A DNA stretch of 64,000 nucleotides from Bradyrhizobium tropiciagri (GCF_018130505.1 NZ_JAFCKH010000006.1:310001-374000); one strand, 5' to 3'. Shown: positions 25,151-34,798, counted from the first letter of the stretch. The notes: generated by a model not told the origin, from the sequence alone. Numbers and translations are program-made.

Positions 25151-25927
25151 ATGGCAAACAAGGTCAAGCAGGTCTGGGCGTCGGGCAAGGCGGTGGTCAA
25201 CGCGTGGCTCGCAATCCCGTCAGGGTTTTCCGCCGAAGTGATCGCGCAATGCGGCTTCGACAGCGTCACCGTCGACATGCAGCATGGTGTGCAGGACTAT
25301 CTGTCGATGGTGCAGTGCTTCCAGTCGATGCACGCCCATCCGGTGACGCCGATGGTTCGCGTGCCGTGGAACGAGCCGGGCATCATCGGCAAGGTGCTCG
25401 ACGGCGGCGCCTATGGCGTGATCTGCCCGATGGTCAACACGCCGCAGGAAGCCAAGAACCTCGTCTCCTACGCCAAGTATCCGCCGAAGGGCGTGCGCTC
25501 CAACGGTCCGATCCGCGCCGGCATGTACGGCTCGGCCGGCACCTACCAGCAGACCGCCAATGACGAGATCGTGCTGCTGCCGATGATGGAGACCAAGACC
25601 GCGGTCGAGAACATGGAAGCGATCCTCGACGTCGAGGGCATCGACGGCGTCTATATCGGCCCGTCCGATCTCGGCTTCTCCTATGGCCTCGTGCCGAAGC
25701 TCGATCGCGATGAGCCGGAGATCCTCAAGATCTACGAGAAGATCATCAAGGAATGCGGCAAGCGCGGCCTCAACCCGGGCATCCACTGCTCCGGCGCCGA
25801 CGGTGCGGTGCGGGCGATCAACATGGGCTTCAAGCTCGTCACGCTGTCGAACGAAGTCGGCCTGATGCAGACCTATGCGAAGATGCAGGTCAACGCGACC
25901 CGCGAGAAGTCCGGCGGCAAGGCGTAA
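25151..25927 (+). CDS. HpcH/HpaI-family class II pyruvate aldolase
   Basis: A 258 aa TIM-barrel aldolase. It has the catalytic His region TVDMQHGVQDY, the carboxylate-binding Arg in PMVRVPWNEP, and metal ligands Glu (MMETKTAVENM) and Asp (IGPSDLGF). Family members cleave 2-keto-3-deoxy sugar acids or 4-hydroxy-2-oxoheptanedioate to pyruvate and an aldehyde. It could therefore serve the local sugar-acid locus, or supply the HpaI step missing from the hpa operon 8 kb away. Its position between dehydrogenase and dehydratase favours the first. Confidence 0.85.
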   Translation: MANKVKQVWASGKAVVNAWLAIPSGFSAEVIAQCGFDSVTVDMQHGVQDYLSMVQCFQSMHAHPVTPMVRVPWNEPGIIGKVLDGGAYGVICPMVNTPQEAKNLVSYAKYPPKGVRSNGPIRAGMYGSAGTYQQTANDEIVLLPMMETKTAVENMEAILDVEGIDGVYIGPSDLGFSYGLVPKLDRDEPEILKIYEKIIKECGKRGLNPGIHCSGADGAVRAINMGFKLVTLSNEVGLMQTYAKMQVNATREKSGGKA

Positions 25928-25950
25928 GCTAAGCGTAACTCTGTCCACTC

Positions 25951-26101
25951 CCTCGCCCCGCTCTTCGCGGGGAGAGGGTTGGGGTGAGGGGCCTCCATCC
26001 GGCGAGCATCATCTTTGTAGCTCGCATTGCGCATCGCCCCTCACCCGAATTCTCGCGATGCGAGAATTCGACCTCTCCCCGCAAAGGGCGGGGAGAGGTG
26101 A
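25951..26101. repeat. Composite palindromic repeat between aldolase and dehydratase genes
   Basis: About 150 bp made of two half-elements rich in CTCTCCCCGC/GCGGGGAGAG that are inverted relative to each other. Within the second half is a perfect 23 bp hairpin at 26047-26069 (10 bp arms GAATTCTCGC and GCGAGAATTC, 3 bp loop). No reading frame with coding character is present. It resembles a mobile-type palindromic element of rhizobial genomes. Confidence 0.8.
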
Positions 26102-26125
26102 AGAACTCCAACAGGAGAAATTCCC

Positions 26126-27649
26126 ATGGCCCCGACGCAAGTGATCCGCCTGCATCCCGACGACAGCGTCCTGATTGCGCGCGCGAGCCTGCCGCCGGGG
26201 CTCGAGGTTGCCGATGGCGTCACCACGGTCGATCGCATTCCGGCCGGCCACAAGGTCGCGATCAAGCCGATCGCGCAGGGCGAGCCGATCCGGCGCTACG
26301 GCCAGATCATCGGTTTTGCGACGCAGGCGATCGCGCCCGGCCAGCACGTGCACGTGCAGAACTGCGGCATGGGCGATTTCGCCAAGGACTATGCCTATGG
26401 CGTCGACGTCAAGCCGGTGCCGAACTTCGATCTGCCGGCGACCTTCGAGGGCATCCGCCGCGGTGACGGCCGCGTCGCGACGCGCAACTATATCGGCATC
26501 CTCACCTCGGTGAATTGCAGCGCCCATGTCGCCGGCATCGTCGCCGACATGTTCAAGAAGAATCCATTCACCGGCGAGAACCCGCTCGCCGACTTCCCCA
26601 ATGTCGACGGCGTCGTCGCGCTGACCCACAAGACCGGCTGCGGCATGACCCAGGACGAGCCGCTGGCGCTGCTGCGCCGTACGCTCGGCGGTTATGCGCG
26701 GCATGTGAACTTCTCCAACGTCATCGTGCTCGGCCTCGGCTGCGAGGTGAACCAGATCGGCGGCCTGATGCAGGAGCAGAAGCTCGCCGGTCGGCTGCGC
26801 GCAATGGACATCCAGGAGGTCGGCGGCACCCGCAAGACGGTGGAGGCGGGCGTCGCCTTCGTGAAGGAAGCGCTCACCGATGCCAACAAGGTCAAGCGCG
26901 AGGCTGTGCCGGCGAGCGAGCTGACGGTGGCGCTGCAATGCGGCGGCTCCGATGGCTATTCCGGGGTGTCGGCCAATCCCGCGCTCGGCGCGGCGAGCGA
27001 TCTGCTGGTGCGTCACGGCGGCACGGTCATTCTCTCGGAGACGCCGGAAACCTACGGCGCCGAGCATCTCTTGACCCGTCGCGCCGTCAGCCGTGAGGTC
27101 GGCGAAAAGCTGGTCGGCCTGATGCGCTGGTGGGAGGAATACACCCATCGCGAGGGTGCCGAGATGAACGCCAATCCGAGCCCCGGCAACAAGGCCGGCG
27201 GCCTTACCACGATCCTCGAGAAGTCACTGGGCGCGATGGCCAAGGCCGGCAGCACCAACCTCGTCGACGTGCTGCACTACGCCGAGCCCGTCACCAAGAA
27301 GGGTTTCGTGTTCATGGACACGCCCGGCTACGACCCGGTCGCGGCGACCGGGCAGGTCGCGGGCGGCGCCAACCTCGTCTGCTTCACCACCGGCCGCGGC
27401 AGCGTGTTCGGCTGCAAGCCCGCACCGTCGATCAAGCTCGCCACCAACACGCCGATGTACAAGCGGATGGAAGACGACATGGACGTCAATTGCGGCACCA
27501 TCCTCGACGGCGAGGAGAGCGTGCAGCAATGCGGCCAGCGCATCTTCGACCTGATCCTCAAGACAGCGTCGGGCCAGCCGACCAAGAGTGAGAGCTTCGA
27601 TTTTGGTGGCGCGGAATTCGCGCCCTGGGTGCTCGGCGCGACGATGTAA
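26126..27649 (+). CDS. Altronate/galactarate dehydratase (UxaA/GarD) family protein
   Basis: A 507 aa dehydratase with an N-terminal SAF-type domain (~residues 1-100, ending VHVQNCGM) fused to the large C-terminal domain. The latter has LTHKTGCGMTQDEPL, VIVLGLGCEVNQIGG and the signature GGSDGYSGVSANPALG. These Fe-dependent enzymes dehydrate sugar acids to 2-keto-3-deoxy acids. The same family includes sulfolactate sulfo-lyase, so specificity is open. Paired with a pyruvate aldolase it forms a plausible two-step degradation. It starts 24 bp after the repeat element. Confidence 0.88.
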   Translation: MAPTQVIRLHPDDSVLIARASLPPGLEVADGVTTVDRIPAGHKVAIKPIAQGEPIRRYGQIIGFATQAIAPGQHVHVQNCGMGDFAKDYAYGVDVKPVPNFDLPATFEGIRRGDGRVATRNYIGILTSVNCSAHVAGIVADMFKKNPFTGENPLADFPNVDGVVALTHKTGCGMTQDEPLALLRRTLGGYARHVNFSNVIVLGLGCEVNQIGGLMQEQKLAGRLRAMDIQEVGGTRKTVEAGVAFVKEALTDANKVKREAVPASELTVALQCGGSDGYSGVSANPALGAASDLLVRHGGTVILSETPETYGAEHLLTRRAVSREVGEKLVGLMRWWEEYTHREGAEMNANPSPGNKAGGLTTILEKSLGAMAKAGSTNLVDVLHYAEPVTKKGFVFMDTPGYDPVAATGQVAGGANLVCFTTGRGSVFGCKPAPSIKLATNTPMYKRMEDDMDVNCGTILDGEESVQQCGQRIFDLILKTASGQPTKSESFDFGGAEFAPWVLGATM

Positions 27650-27657
27650 GTGACTGC

Positions 27658-27740
27658 GTAGCCCGGATGGAGCGCAGCGAAATCCGGGATTCTCACCGCG
27701 GATAGAGACCCCGGATTGCGCTTCGCTTCATCCGGGCTAC
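27658..27740. repeat. GTAGCCCGGAT-type palindromic repeat
   Basis: An 83 bp element with long inverted arms beginning GTAGCCCGGATGGAGCG and ending TTCATCCGGGCTAC. It is the same family as the three tandem copies at 58024-58380. It follows the dehydratase stop by 8 bp and could form a strong hairpin in the transcript, though no T-run follows. Confidence 0.88.
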
Positions 27741-27849
27741 GGGGCACGGGCTCTCCGCCCGTCGCGTGGGCACGGCGTGCCCGTTGTTAGTGCTTGATGT
27801 CGACCGGTTGCGGTGTTCTGCTCAAAAAAGCCGCTGGAGTCTCCGGTCC

Positions 27850-30800
27850 GTGTCGATATCAGTCGCACTGCATCACGTCACGCACTACAAATACGACCGG
27901 CCGATCGATCTCGGGCCCCAGACCATTCGGCTCCGGCCCGCGCCGCATACGCGCACGCCGGTGCTGAGCTATTCGCTCAAGGTGACGCCGGCCAATCACT
28001 TCGTGAACTGGCAGCAGGATCCGCAAGGCAACTGGCTGGCGCGCTACGTCTTCCCGGAGAAGGCGACCGAGCTGAAGATCGAGGTCGACTTCACCGCCGA
28101 GATGACGGTGGTCAATCCGTTCGACTTCTTCGTCGAACCCTATGCCAACAGCTTTCCGTTCGACTACGCCGGCGATCTGAAGGTTGAGCTCGCGCCGTAT
28201 CTGGAGACGGAGGAGCCAGGGCCGCAGCTCGCCGCCTTGCTGAAGGAGATTCCGCGCACCGCCGATTCGACCGTCAATTTCCTGGTCGAGCTGAACGCGC
28301 AGCTTCAGAAGAAGATCAGCTATTTGATCCGCATGGAGACCGGCGTGCAGACGCCCGAGCAGACGCTGACCGCGGGCTCCGGCTCCTGCCGCGACTCGGC
28401 GTGGCTGCTGATCCAGACGCTGCGCCATCTCGGACTCGCTGCGCGCTTCGTCTCCGGCTATTTGATCCAGGTCCGGCCCGACATCGATCCGCTCGAAGGG
28501 CCGCGTGAGGTCGAGAGCGATTTCACCGATCTGCATGCATGGGCCGAGGTCTATCTGCCGGGCGCAGGCTGGATCGGCTTCGACGTCACCTCGGGCATGC
28601 TCACTGGTGAGGGGCACATTCCCGTCTGCGCCACGCCGCATTATCGCTCGGCCGCGCCGGTCACCGGCAGCGCCGGTGCCGCCAATGTCGAGTTCGGCTT
28701 CGAGATGAGCGTCAAGCGCATCCGCGAGGCGCCGCGGATCACGCGGCCGTTTTCGGATCAGGCATGGGCGAGGCTCGATCGGCTCGGCGAACAGGTCGAT
28801 GCCGACCTGACGAAGGACGACGTGCGGCTTACGATGGGCGGCGAGCCGACCTTCGTCTCGATAGACGACCCGGAATCGCCGGAGTGGAACATCGCTGCGG
28901 TCGGTCCGACCAAGCGCGCGCTCGCCGACGACTTGATCCGCAAGCTGCGCACGCGCTTCGCGCCAGGCGGCTTGCTGCATTACGGCCAGGGCAAATGGTA
29001 TCCCGGCGAAAGCCTGCCGCGCTGGGCATTCGGCCTCTATTGGCGCAAGGACGGGCAGCCGATCTGGAAAAATGCCGAGCTGATCGCGAGCATCGGTACG
29101 GCGAGCAAGGCGGAGATCGCCGACGCCAAGCGCTTCGCCGAGGACACGGCCAAGCGCCTCGGCCTCGGCGCCACGCATGTCATGCCCGCCTACGAGGATC
29201 CGTTGTTTTGGCTGCAGCGCGAAGCCAGCCTGCCGGCCAACGTCAGCCCCGCCAATTCAGGACTGACCGATCCGGAGGAGCGCGCGCGGCTGGCGCGCGT
29301 GTTCGACGAGGGGCTGACCACGCCCAAGGGTTACGTGCTGCCGATCCAGCGCTGGACGCCGCTCGGCGATCGCCTGCCGGCGCGCTGGCGCAGCGAACAC
29401 TGGAAGATCCGGCGCAGCCATCTGTTCCTCGCACCCGGCGATTCACCGCTCGGCTTGCGGCTTCCGATCGCCTCGCTCGAATATGTCCCGCCGGAGGATT
29501 ATCCCTACATCGTCGAGCAGGATCCGATGGCGCCGCGCGATGCTCTGGCGGACGCCGAGCTGCGGCAGGCGCTGCAGGAGATCCCCGAGCCGCTGCCGGT
29601 TCGCACCGCGATGTCGATCGAGGTGCGCGACGGCGTGCTGTGCGCCTTCATGCCGCCGGTCGAGAAGGTCGACGACTATCTGGATTTGATCGCCGCGATC
29701 GAGGCGACCGCCGAAGCGCTGCAATTGCAGGTGCATGTCGAAGGCTACGCACCGCCGTTCGATCCGCGCATCGAGGTGATCAAGGTGACGCCCGATCCGG
29801 GCGTGATCGAGATCAACGTGCAGCCGGCGCAAAGCTGGCGCGAGGCCGTCGACATCACCCTCGGCCTCTTCGAGGACGCCGCGAAGACGCGGCTCGGGGC
29901 CAACCGTTTCCTGATCGACGGCCGCCACACCGGCACCGGCGGCGGCAACCACATCGTGGTCGGCGGCAGCAGGCCGGAGGACTCGCCGTTCCTGCGCCGG
30001 CCCGACCTGTTGAAGAGCCTCGTGCTGTATTGGCAGCGCCATCCGTCGCTGTCCTATCTGTTCTCAGGCATGTTCATCGGCCCAACCAGCCAGGCGCCGC
30101 GGATCGACGAGGCGCGGCATGACGGGCTCTATGAGCTCGAGATCGCGCTGTCGCATGTGCCGCCGCCGGACATGGAGGCGCCGCTGTGGCTGGTCGATCG
30201 CCTGTTCCGCCACATCCTGGTCGACATCACCGGCAATACCCATCGCGCCGAGATCTGCATCGACAAGCTCTATTCGCCTGACGGTCCGACCGGCCGGCTC
30301 GGCCTCGTCGAATTCCGCGCGCTCGAAATGCCGCCCGACCCGCGGATGTCGCTGGCACAGCAGCTTCTGATCCGAGCGCTGATCGCAAAACTGTGGCGCG
30401 AGCCGCAGCAGGGCAAGTTCGTGCGCTGGGGCACCACGCTGCATGATCGCTTCATGCTGCCGCATTTCCTCTGGGAGGATTTCCTCGGCGTGCTCGCCGA
30501 GCTCAGGCAATCCGGCTACGAGGTCGAGCCGGAATGGTATCAGGCGCAACTCGAATTCCGCTTTCCCGCGTTCGGCCGCGTCCATCACGGCGGTGTCGGC
30601 CTCGAGCTGCGCCAGGCGCTCGAGCCGTGGCATGTGCTGGGCGAGGAGGGGACGGCAGGCGGCACCGTGCGCTATGTCGATTCCTCGGTCGAGCGGCTGC
30701 AGGTCAAGGCGACCGGCTTCGTGGAGGGCCGCCATGTCGTGACCTGCAACGGACGGCGGATGCCGATGACCGCGACCGGGCGGGGCGGCGAGGCGGTGGC

Positions 30801-31110
30801 GGGCGTCCGCTTCAAGGCCTGGCAGCCCGCCTTGGGCCTGCATCCGACCATCCCGGTGCATGCGCCGCTGACGTTTGATTTGATCGACAGCTGGAACGGC
30901 CGCTCGCTCGGCGGCTGCGTCTACCACGTCGCCCATCCCGGCGGCCGCAATTACGAGACCAAGCCGGTGAATTCCTACGAGGCCGAGGCGCGGCGGCTGG
31001 CGCGCTTCCAGGACCATGGCCACACCCCCGGCAGGATCGAACCGCCGCCGGAGGAACGCACAAATGAGTTTCCACTGACCCTCGACTTGCGCACGCCGCT
31101 GCTGCTTTAA
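27850..31110 (+). CDS. Transglutaminase-like peptidase fused to DUF2126 amidoligase
   Basis: A 1086 aa protein. Residues 1-~85 are a bacterial transglutaminase N-terminal domain ([14 protein letters not shown]). The transglutaminase/papain-like core has C180 ([10 protein letters not shown]), H229 (DLHAWAEV) and D245 ([10 protein letters not shown]). From ~325 ([11 protein letters not shown]) to the end it matches DUF2126, a predicted glutamine-synthetase-fold COOH-NH2 ligase, with [12 protein letters not shown]. It starts at GTG 27850, giving the usual family N-terminus. No signal peptide is visible. It is 18 bp upstream of an ATP-grasp/alpha-E gene. Predicted roles are peptide-bond synthesis and cleavage; substrate unknown. 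Confidence 0.88.
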   Translation: MSISVALHHVTHYKYDRPIDLGPQTIRLRPAPHTRTPVLSYSLKVTPANHFVNWQQDPQGNWLARYVFPEKATELKIEVDFTAEMTVVNPFDFFVEPYANSFPFDYAGDLKVELAPYLETEEPGPQLAALLKEIPRTADSTVNFLVELNAQLQKKISYLIRMETGVQTPEQTLTAGSGSCRDSAWLLIQTLRHLGLAARFVSGYLIQVRPDIDPLEGPREVESDFTDLHAWAEVYLPGAGWIGFDVTSGMLTGEGHIPVCATPHYRSAAPVTGSAGAANVEFGFEMSVKRIREAPRITRPFSDQAWARLDRLGEQVDADLTKDDVRLTMGGEPTFVSIDDPESPEWNIAAVGPTKRALADDLIRKLRTRFAPGGLLHYGQGKWYPGESLPRWAFGLYWRKDGQPIWKNAELIASIGTASKAEIADAKRFAEDTAKRLGLGATHVMPAYEDPLFWLQREASLPANVSPANSGLTDPEERARLARVFDEGLTTPKGYVLPIQRWTPLGDRLPARWRSEHWKIRRSHLFLAPGDSPLGLRLPIASLEYVPPEDYPYIVEQDPMAPRDALADAELRQALQEIPEPLPVRTAMSIEVRDGVLCAFMPPVEKVDDYLDLIAAIEATAEALQLQVHVEGYAPPFDPRIEVIKVTPDPGVIEINVQPAQSWREAVDITLGLFEDAAKTRLGANRFLIDGRHTGTGGGNHIVVGGSRPEDSPFLRRPDLLKSLVLYWQRHPSLSYLFSGMFIGPTSQAPRIDEARHDGLYELEIALSHVPPPDMEAPLWLVDRLFRHILVDITGNTHRAEICIDKLYSPDGPTGRLGLVEFRALEMPPDPRMSLAQQLLIRALIAKLWREPQQGKFVRWGTTLHDRFMLPHFLWEDFLGVLAELRQSGYEVEPEWYQAQLEFRFPAFGRVHHGGVGLELRQALEPWHVLGEEGTAGGTVRYVDSSVERLQVKATGFVEGRHVVTCNGRRMPMTATGRGGEAVAGVRFKAWQPALGLHPTIPVHAPLTFDLIDSWNGRSLGGCVYHVAHPGGRNYETKPVNSYEAEARRLARFQDHGHTPGRIEPPPEERTNEFPLTLDLRTPLLL

Positions 31111-31128
31111 TCGGTCCGAGGAAGAGGA

Positions 31129-33660
31129 ATGACCGGATCGGGCGGGCAGGGTAGCAGTCAGGAGAGCAGGGCCCGTCCCGGTCAGCGCCGGATGGCGCAG
31201 TGGACGCGCGACTATGCCCGGCTGCCCGGCATTCCCGACGAGTACATTGCGCAGGACGGCGCGCCGCGTCCGGCCTGGAGCCGCTTCTTCGACGCCTTCG
31301 CTGCGCTGTCGCCGGCCGATATCGAGCGGCGCTTCGCCTCCGCCGACCGCCATCTGCACGAGGCCGGCGTCACCTATCGGGCGCCGGGCGATACCGCCGA
31401 CCGAATCTGGCCGCTCAGCCATCTGCCGCTGATCATCGATGCCGCCGACTGGCGGCAGCTCGCGGCCGGCATCGCGCAGCGCGCGCAGCTGCTCGAAATG
31501 GTGCTGGCCGATCTGTACGGCGAGGGCCGTCTGGTCGCGAGCGGCGCCATCCCCGCCGCCGCGATCGCCGGCAGCAGCGAGTATCTGCGCGCGGTCAGTA
31601 GCATCAAGCCGCCGGGCGGCCGCTATCTGCATCTCTATGCCGCCGACATCGGCCGCGGACCCGACGGCCGCTGGTGGGTGCTCGGCGACCGCACGCAGGC
31701 GCCGTCGGGCGCGGGCTATGCGCTGGAGAACCGTCTGGTGCTGTCGCGCGCGTTCTCCAATCTCTACAAGTCGATGAACGTCGAGCGCGTCGCGCCGTTC
31801 TTCGAGGCCTTCCGCGACAGCCTGCGGGCAAGTGCCGATCGTGACGAGCCGCGGATCGGCCTCTTGACGCCGGGCGCCTTCAGCGAGACCTATTTCGAGC
31901 ATGCGACGCTCGCCCGCTATCTCGGCTTCCTGCTGGTCGAGGGCGATGATCTCGCGGTGTCCGGCGACCGCGTCCACATCCGCACCGTCGCGGGGCTGAA
32001 GCGGCTCGATGTGTTGCTGCGCCGGGTCGATTCCAACATGCTCGACCCGCTCGAGCTCGATGCGTCGTCCTATCTTGGCGTGCCCGGCCTCGTCGAGGTG
32101 CTGCGCAAGCAGGGCGTCGTGGTCGCCAACATGCCGGGCTCGGGCGTGCTCGAGGCGCGGGCGCTGCTCGGCTTCCTGCCGAATCTTTGCCGCCGCCTGC
32201 TCTCGGAAGATCTGATGGTGCCGCATATCGCGACCTGGTGGTGCGGTCAGAAGTCCGCCCGCGAGGCGGTGCTGTCGCGGCTCGACGAGTTCGCCATCGA
32301 GGGCGCCTATGGCCGCGGCGTGCCGGGCTTCCCCGGCAACGGCCCGGTGCTTCCGGCCGAACTTTCGGCGGCCGACCGCGACCGCCTGAAGGACGCGATC
32401 AGCCATCGCGGCATCGATTATGTCGGGCAGGAATTGGTGCGGCTCTCGACCACGCCGGTGTGGGAGAACGGCCGTATCGCGCCGCGGCCCTTCGTGCTGC
32501 GGGTGTTCGCGGCCGCGACCCCGAACGGCTGGACCGTGCTGCCCGGCGGCTTCTGCCGGATCGCCGACCGCGCCGATGCGCGTGCCGTGTCGATGGGCGA
32601 CGGCGTCAGCTCCGCCGACGTCTGGGTGGTGTCCGACAAGCAGGTCTCGACCGCGACGCTGCTGCCGGCGGTCGACACCGTGCGTATCCGCCGCATCGCC
32701 GGCGTGCTGCCGAGCCGCGCGGCCGACAATTTGTTCTGGCTCGGCCGCTATCTGGAGCGGGCCGAGGCCACCATCCGGCTGATACGCGCGCTGTCGACGC
32801 CGCTGCGCGATCCGGCGCGAGCCAATTCGAATGGCGCCACGCCGCCGCTGCATTCAACCGAACGCATCCAGCGCCTGCTGGTGGCCTGGGGTGCGATCTC
32901 GCAGACCGCGCGCGCCAACCCTGCGCGGATTGCGCTGGAGGCGTTGCAGAGCGATAAGAAATTCGGCTCCGCGCTGTCGCTTGTGCGCGCCGCGCAGCGC
33001 ACTGCGACCGGCATGCGCGAGCGGCTGTCGCCGGACGCCTGGCAGGTCATCACCGAGATGGCCGACCGGCTCGCGATCGAGGTCCATGACGATGACGGCG
33101 TGATCAGCGCCGCCGAGCTGACCTTGCAGGAGCTGGCAAGCTTCGCCGGCCTCGCGCAGGAGAACATGAACCGCGCCGCCGGCTGGCGCTTCCTCGACAT
33201 GGGCCGCCGCGCTGAGCGCGCCATCAACACCGCACGGCTGACCCGCCAGTTCGCCTATGACGAGGCCGGCGACGAGGATCTCGACGTCCTGCTCACACTG
33301 GTCGACTGCCAGATCACCTATCGCTCGCGCTATCTGGTGCAGCCGCTGCTCGCGCCGGTGCGCGATCTCGCGGTGCTCGATCCGTACAATCCGCGCTCGG
33401 TCGCGTTCCAGGTCGCCGGCCTCAATGAGCACATCGCCGCGCTGCCGAGCTTGAAGGAGCACGGCCTGATCGAGCGGCCGCAGCGGCTCGCCGTCGCGGT
33501 CGAAGCGATGCTGACGACGGCGGAGGCGGCCAGCCTCGACGTCAAGACGCTGTTCGCGCTGGAGCAGGACCTGCTCAGCCTCGCCGATGCCATCGGGCTG
33601 CATTACTTCCCGCATGGACCGAATGCGAGCCGGCCGGAGAAGCTCACGGGGCTGGCGTGA
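31129..33660 (+). CDS. Circularly permuted ATP-grasp ligase fused to alpha-E domain
   Basis: An 843 aa two-domain protein. Residues ~60-500 resemble the circularly permuted type 2 ATP-grasp (GDRTQAPSGAGYALENR, LDPLELDASSYLGVPGL, SVKSAREAVLSR-like stretch). Residues ~530-840 are an alpha-E domain beginning NLFWLGRYLERAEATIRLIR at 534. The N-terminal 25 residues are low complexity. ATP-grasp enzymes form amide bonds using acyl-phosphate intermediates; alpha-E is a helical partner of unknown function. It overlaps the downstream transglutaminase by GTGA, so the two are co-translated. In many genomes the two domains are separate genes. Confidence 0.88.
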   Translation: MTGSGGQGSSQESRARPGQRRMAQWTRDYARLPGIPDEYIAQDGAPRPAWSRFFDAFAALSPADIERRFASADRHLHEAGVTYRAPGDTADRIWPLSHLPLIIDAADWRQLAAGIAQRAQLLEMVLADLYGEGRLVASGAIPAAAIAGSSEYLRAVSSIKPPGGRYLHLYAADIGRGPDGRWWVLGDRTQAPSGAGYALENRLVLSRAFSNLYKSMNVERVAPFFEAFRDSLRASADRDEPRIGLLTPGAFSETYFEHATLARYLGFLLVEGDDLAVSGDRVHIRTVAGLKRLDVLLRRVDSNMLDPLELDASSYLGVPGLVEVLRKQGVVVANMPGSGVLEARALLGFLPNLCRRLLSEDLMVPHIATWWCGQKSAREAVLSRLDEFAIEGAYGRGVPGFPGNGPVLPAELSAADRDRLKDAISHRGIDYVGQELVRLSTTPVWENGRIAPRPFVLRVFAAATPNGWTVLPGGFCRIADRADARAVSMGDGVSSADVWVVSDKQVSTATLLPAVDTVRIRRIAGVLPSRAADNLFWLGRYLERAEATIRLIRALSTPLRDPARANSNGATPPLHSTERIQRLLVAWGAISQTARANPARIALEALQSDKKFGSALSLVRAAQRTATGMRERLSPDAWQVITEMADRLAIEVHDDDGVISAAELTLQELASFAGLAQENMNRAAGWRFLDMGRRAERAINTARLTRQFAYDEAGDEDLDVLLTLVDCQITYRSRYLVQPLLAPVRDLAVLDPYNPRSVAFQVAGLNEHIAALPSLKEHGLIERPQRLAVAVEAMLTTAEAASLDVKTLFALEQDLLSLADAIGLHYFPHGPNASRPEKLTGLA

Positions 33661-34535
33661 TCTACGACATCCGTCACGTCACGACCTACAGCTATGAGGC
33701 CCAGGTCAGCTTCGCGCGCTGCGCGCTGCGGCTGGAGCCGATGATCGGGGACGGCCAGGAGCTGATCTCGCATACCATCGAGATCCGACCGAAGCCCGCC
33801 GAGCGCACCGCGCGCCGCGACTTCTTCGGCACGCTGACTGAAAATGTCCTGATCGAGACCGCGCACCGCAATCTCCGCATCGACTCGCGCTCGCGGGTGT
33901 CCTTGAGGCGGCAGGCGCCGGCGCGCGATGCCGCGAGCCCGTCATGGGAGGACGTGCGCGACATCGCCTTCGAGGCGACGAGCCTCGGTCCGCGCTCGCC
34001 GGTCGGTTATGTCTTTGCCAGCGCGCTGGCGCCGGTGCTCAGGCCGGTGACCGAATATGCCGCCGCGAGTTTTTCACCGGGCGGCGGCGTTCTGTCGGGA
34101 GCGGCCGATCTCATGCGCCGCATCCGCAACGACTTCAAGTACGATCCGAAGGCCACCGTGATCTCGACGCCGCTCCGCGACGTGTTCGAGAAGCGCCACG
34201 GCGTCTGCCAGGATTTTGCCCATGTGATGCTCGCCGGGCTGCGCGGGCTCGGCCTGCCCGCGGCCTATGTCAGCGGCTATCTGCGCACCATTCCGCCGGC
34301 GGGCCAGCCGCGGCTGCAGGGCGCGGACGCGACCCATGCCTGGGTGTCGGTCTGGTGTGGCAACGAGCTCGGCTGGATCGGCTTCGATCCGACCAACGAT
34401 CTGATGGTCGCGAACGACCACATCATCCTCGCCATCGGCCGCGACTTCGCCGACGTCTCACCGGTCGACGGCGTCATCGTCGGCGCCAGCAAGCAGAAGC
34501 TCGGCGTCGCGGTCGACGTGTTGCCGGTGGGATGA
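33657..34535 (+). CDS. Transglutaminase-like cysteine peptidase, third gene of ATP-grasp/alpha-E set
   Basis: A 292 aa protein starting at GTG 33657. It has the N-terminal domain MIYDIRHVTTYSYEAQVSFA and a catalytic triad C184 (RHGVCQDFAHVM), H227 (DATHAWVSVW) and D244 (GWIGFDPTND). Such proteins are more often peptidases than crosslinkers in bacteria. It is cytoplasmic by sequence. It forms the last gene of the three-gene set; no proteasome-like Anbu gene follows, which is present in many related clusters. Confidence 0.88.
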   Translation: MIYDIRHVTTYSYEAQVSFARCALRLEPMIGDGQELISHTIEIRPKPAERTARRDFFGTLTENVLIETAHRNLRIDSRSRVSLRRQAPARDAASPSWEDVRDIAFEATSLGPRSPVGYVFASALAPVLRPVTEYAAASFSPGGGVLSGAADLMRRIRNDFKYDPKATVISTPLRDVFEKRHGVCQDFAHVMLAGLRGLGLPAAYVSGYLRTIPPAGQPRLQGADATHAWVSVWCGNELGWIGFDPTNDLMVANDHIILAIGRDFADVSPVDGVIVGASKQKLGVAVDVLPVG

Positions 34536-34555
34536 AACGGTTCGCGCGCTCCATC

Positions 34556-34734
34556 ACCGTCACCCTGAGGGCTTGCGAATCTTTCGCGAGAACGGAAGAC
34601 CCGTCATCCCCGCGCAAAGGCTTCGCCTCTGTCGCTGGAGGTGCGAGCTCTTGCGAGCCTCGAAGGATGAGTCGGCCCGGCTGGTGGCCGTCGATCCTTC
34701 GAGGCTCGCTCCGCTCGCGCCTCAGGATGACGGT
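34556..34734. repeat. ~180 bp composite inverted repeat
   Basis: Nested inverted repeats: an outer pair at 34556-34570 and 34720-34734 (ACCGTCACCCTGAGG against CCTCAGGATGACGGT, one mismatch) and an inner perfect 16 bp pair at 34653-34668 and 34694-34709 (GCGAGCCTCGAAGGAT and its complement). It fills the gap between two convergent genes. No coding sequence is seen in it. Confidence 0.8.
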
Positions 34735-34798
34735 TTAAAGAGCCTTCGCAGGGCGACGGGAAGAGGAGTTACGCCTACATCCCGGTCCGCCGCACGCC

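Noticed and set aside
26126-27649. Assigning the dehydratase as sulfolactate sulfo-lyase (SuyAB)
   Set aside because: SuyA and SuyB are normally separate small and large subunits and no sulfite-handling gene is nearby; a fused sugar-acid dehydratase is the simpler reading.
30064-32853. A 929-codon open frame antisense to the ATP-grasp and DUF2126 genes
   Set aside because: High GC content gives long antisense frames; its composition is low-complexity Arg/His/Asp/Ala, and the sense strand encodes clearly conserved enzymes.
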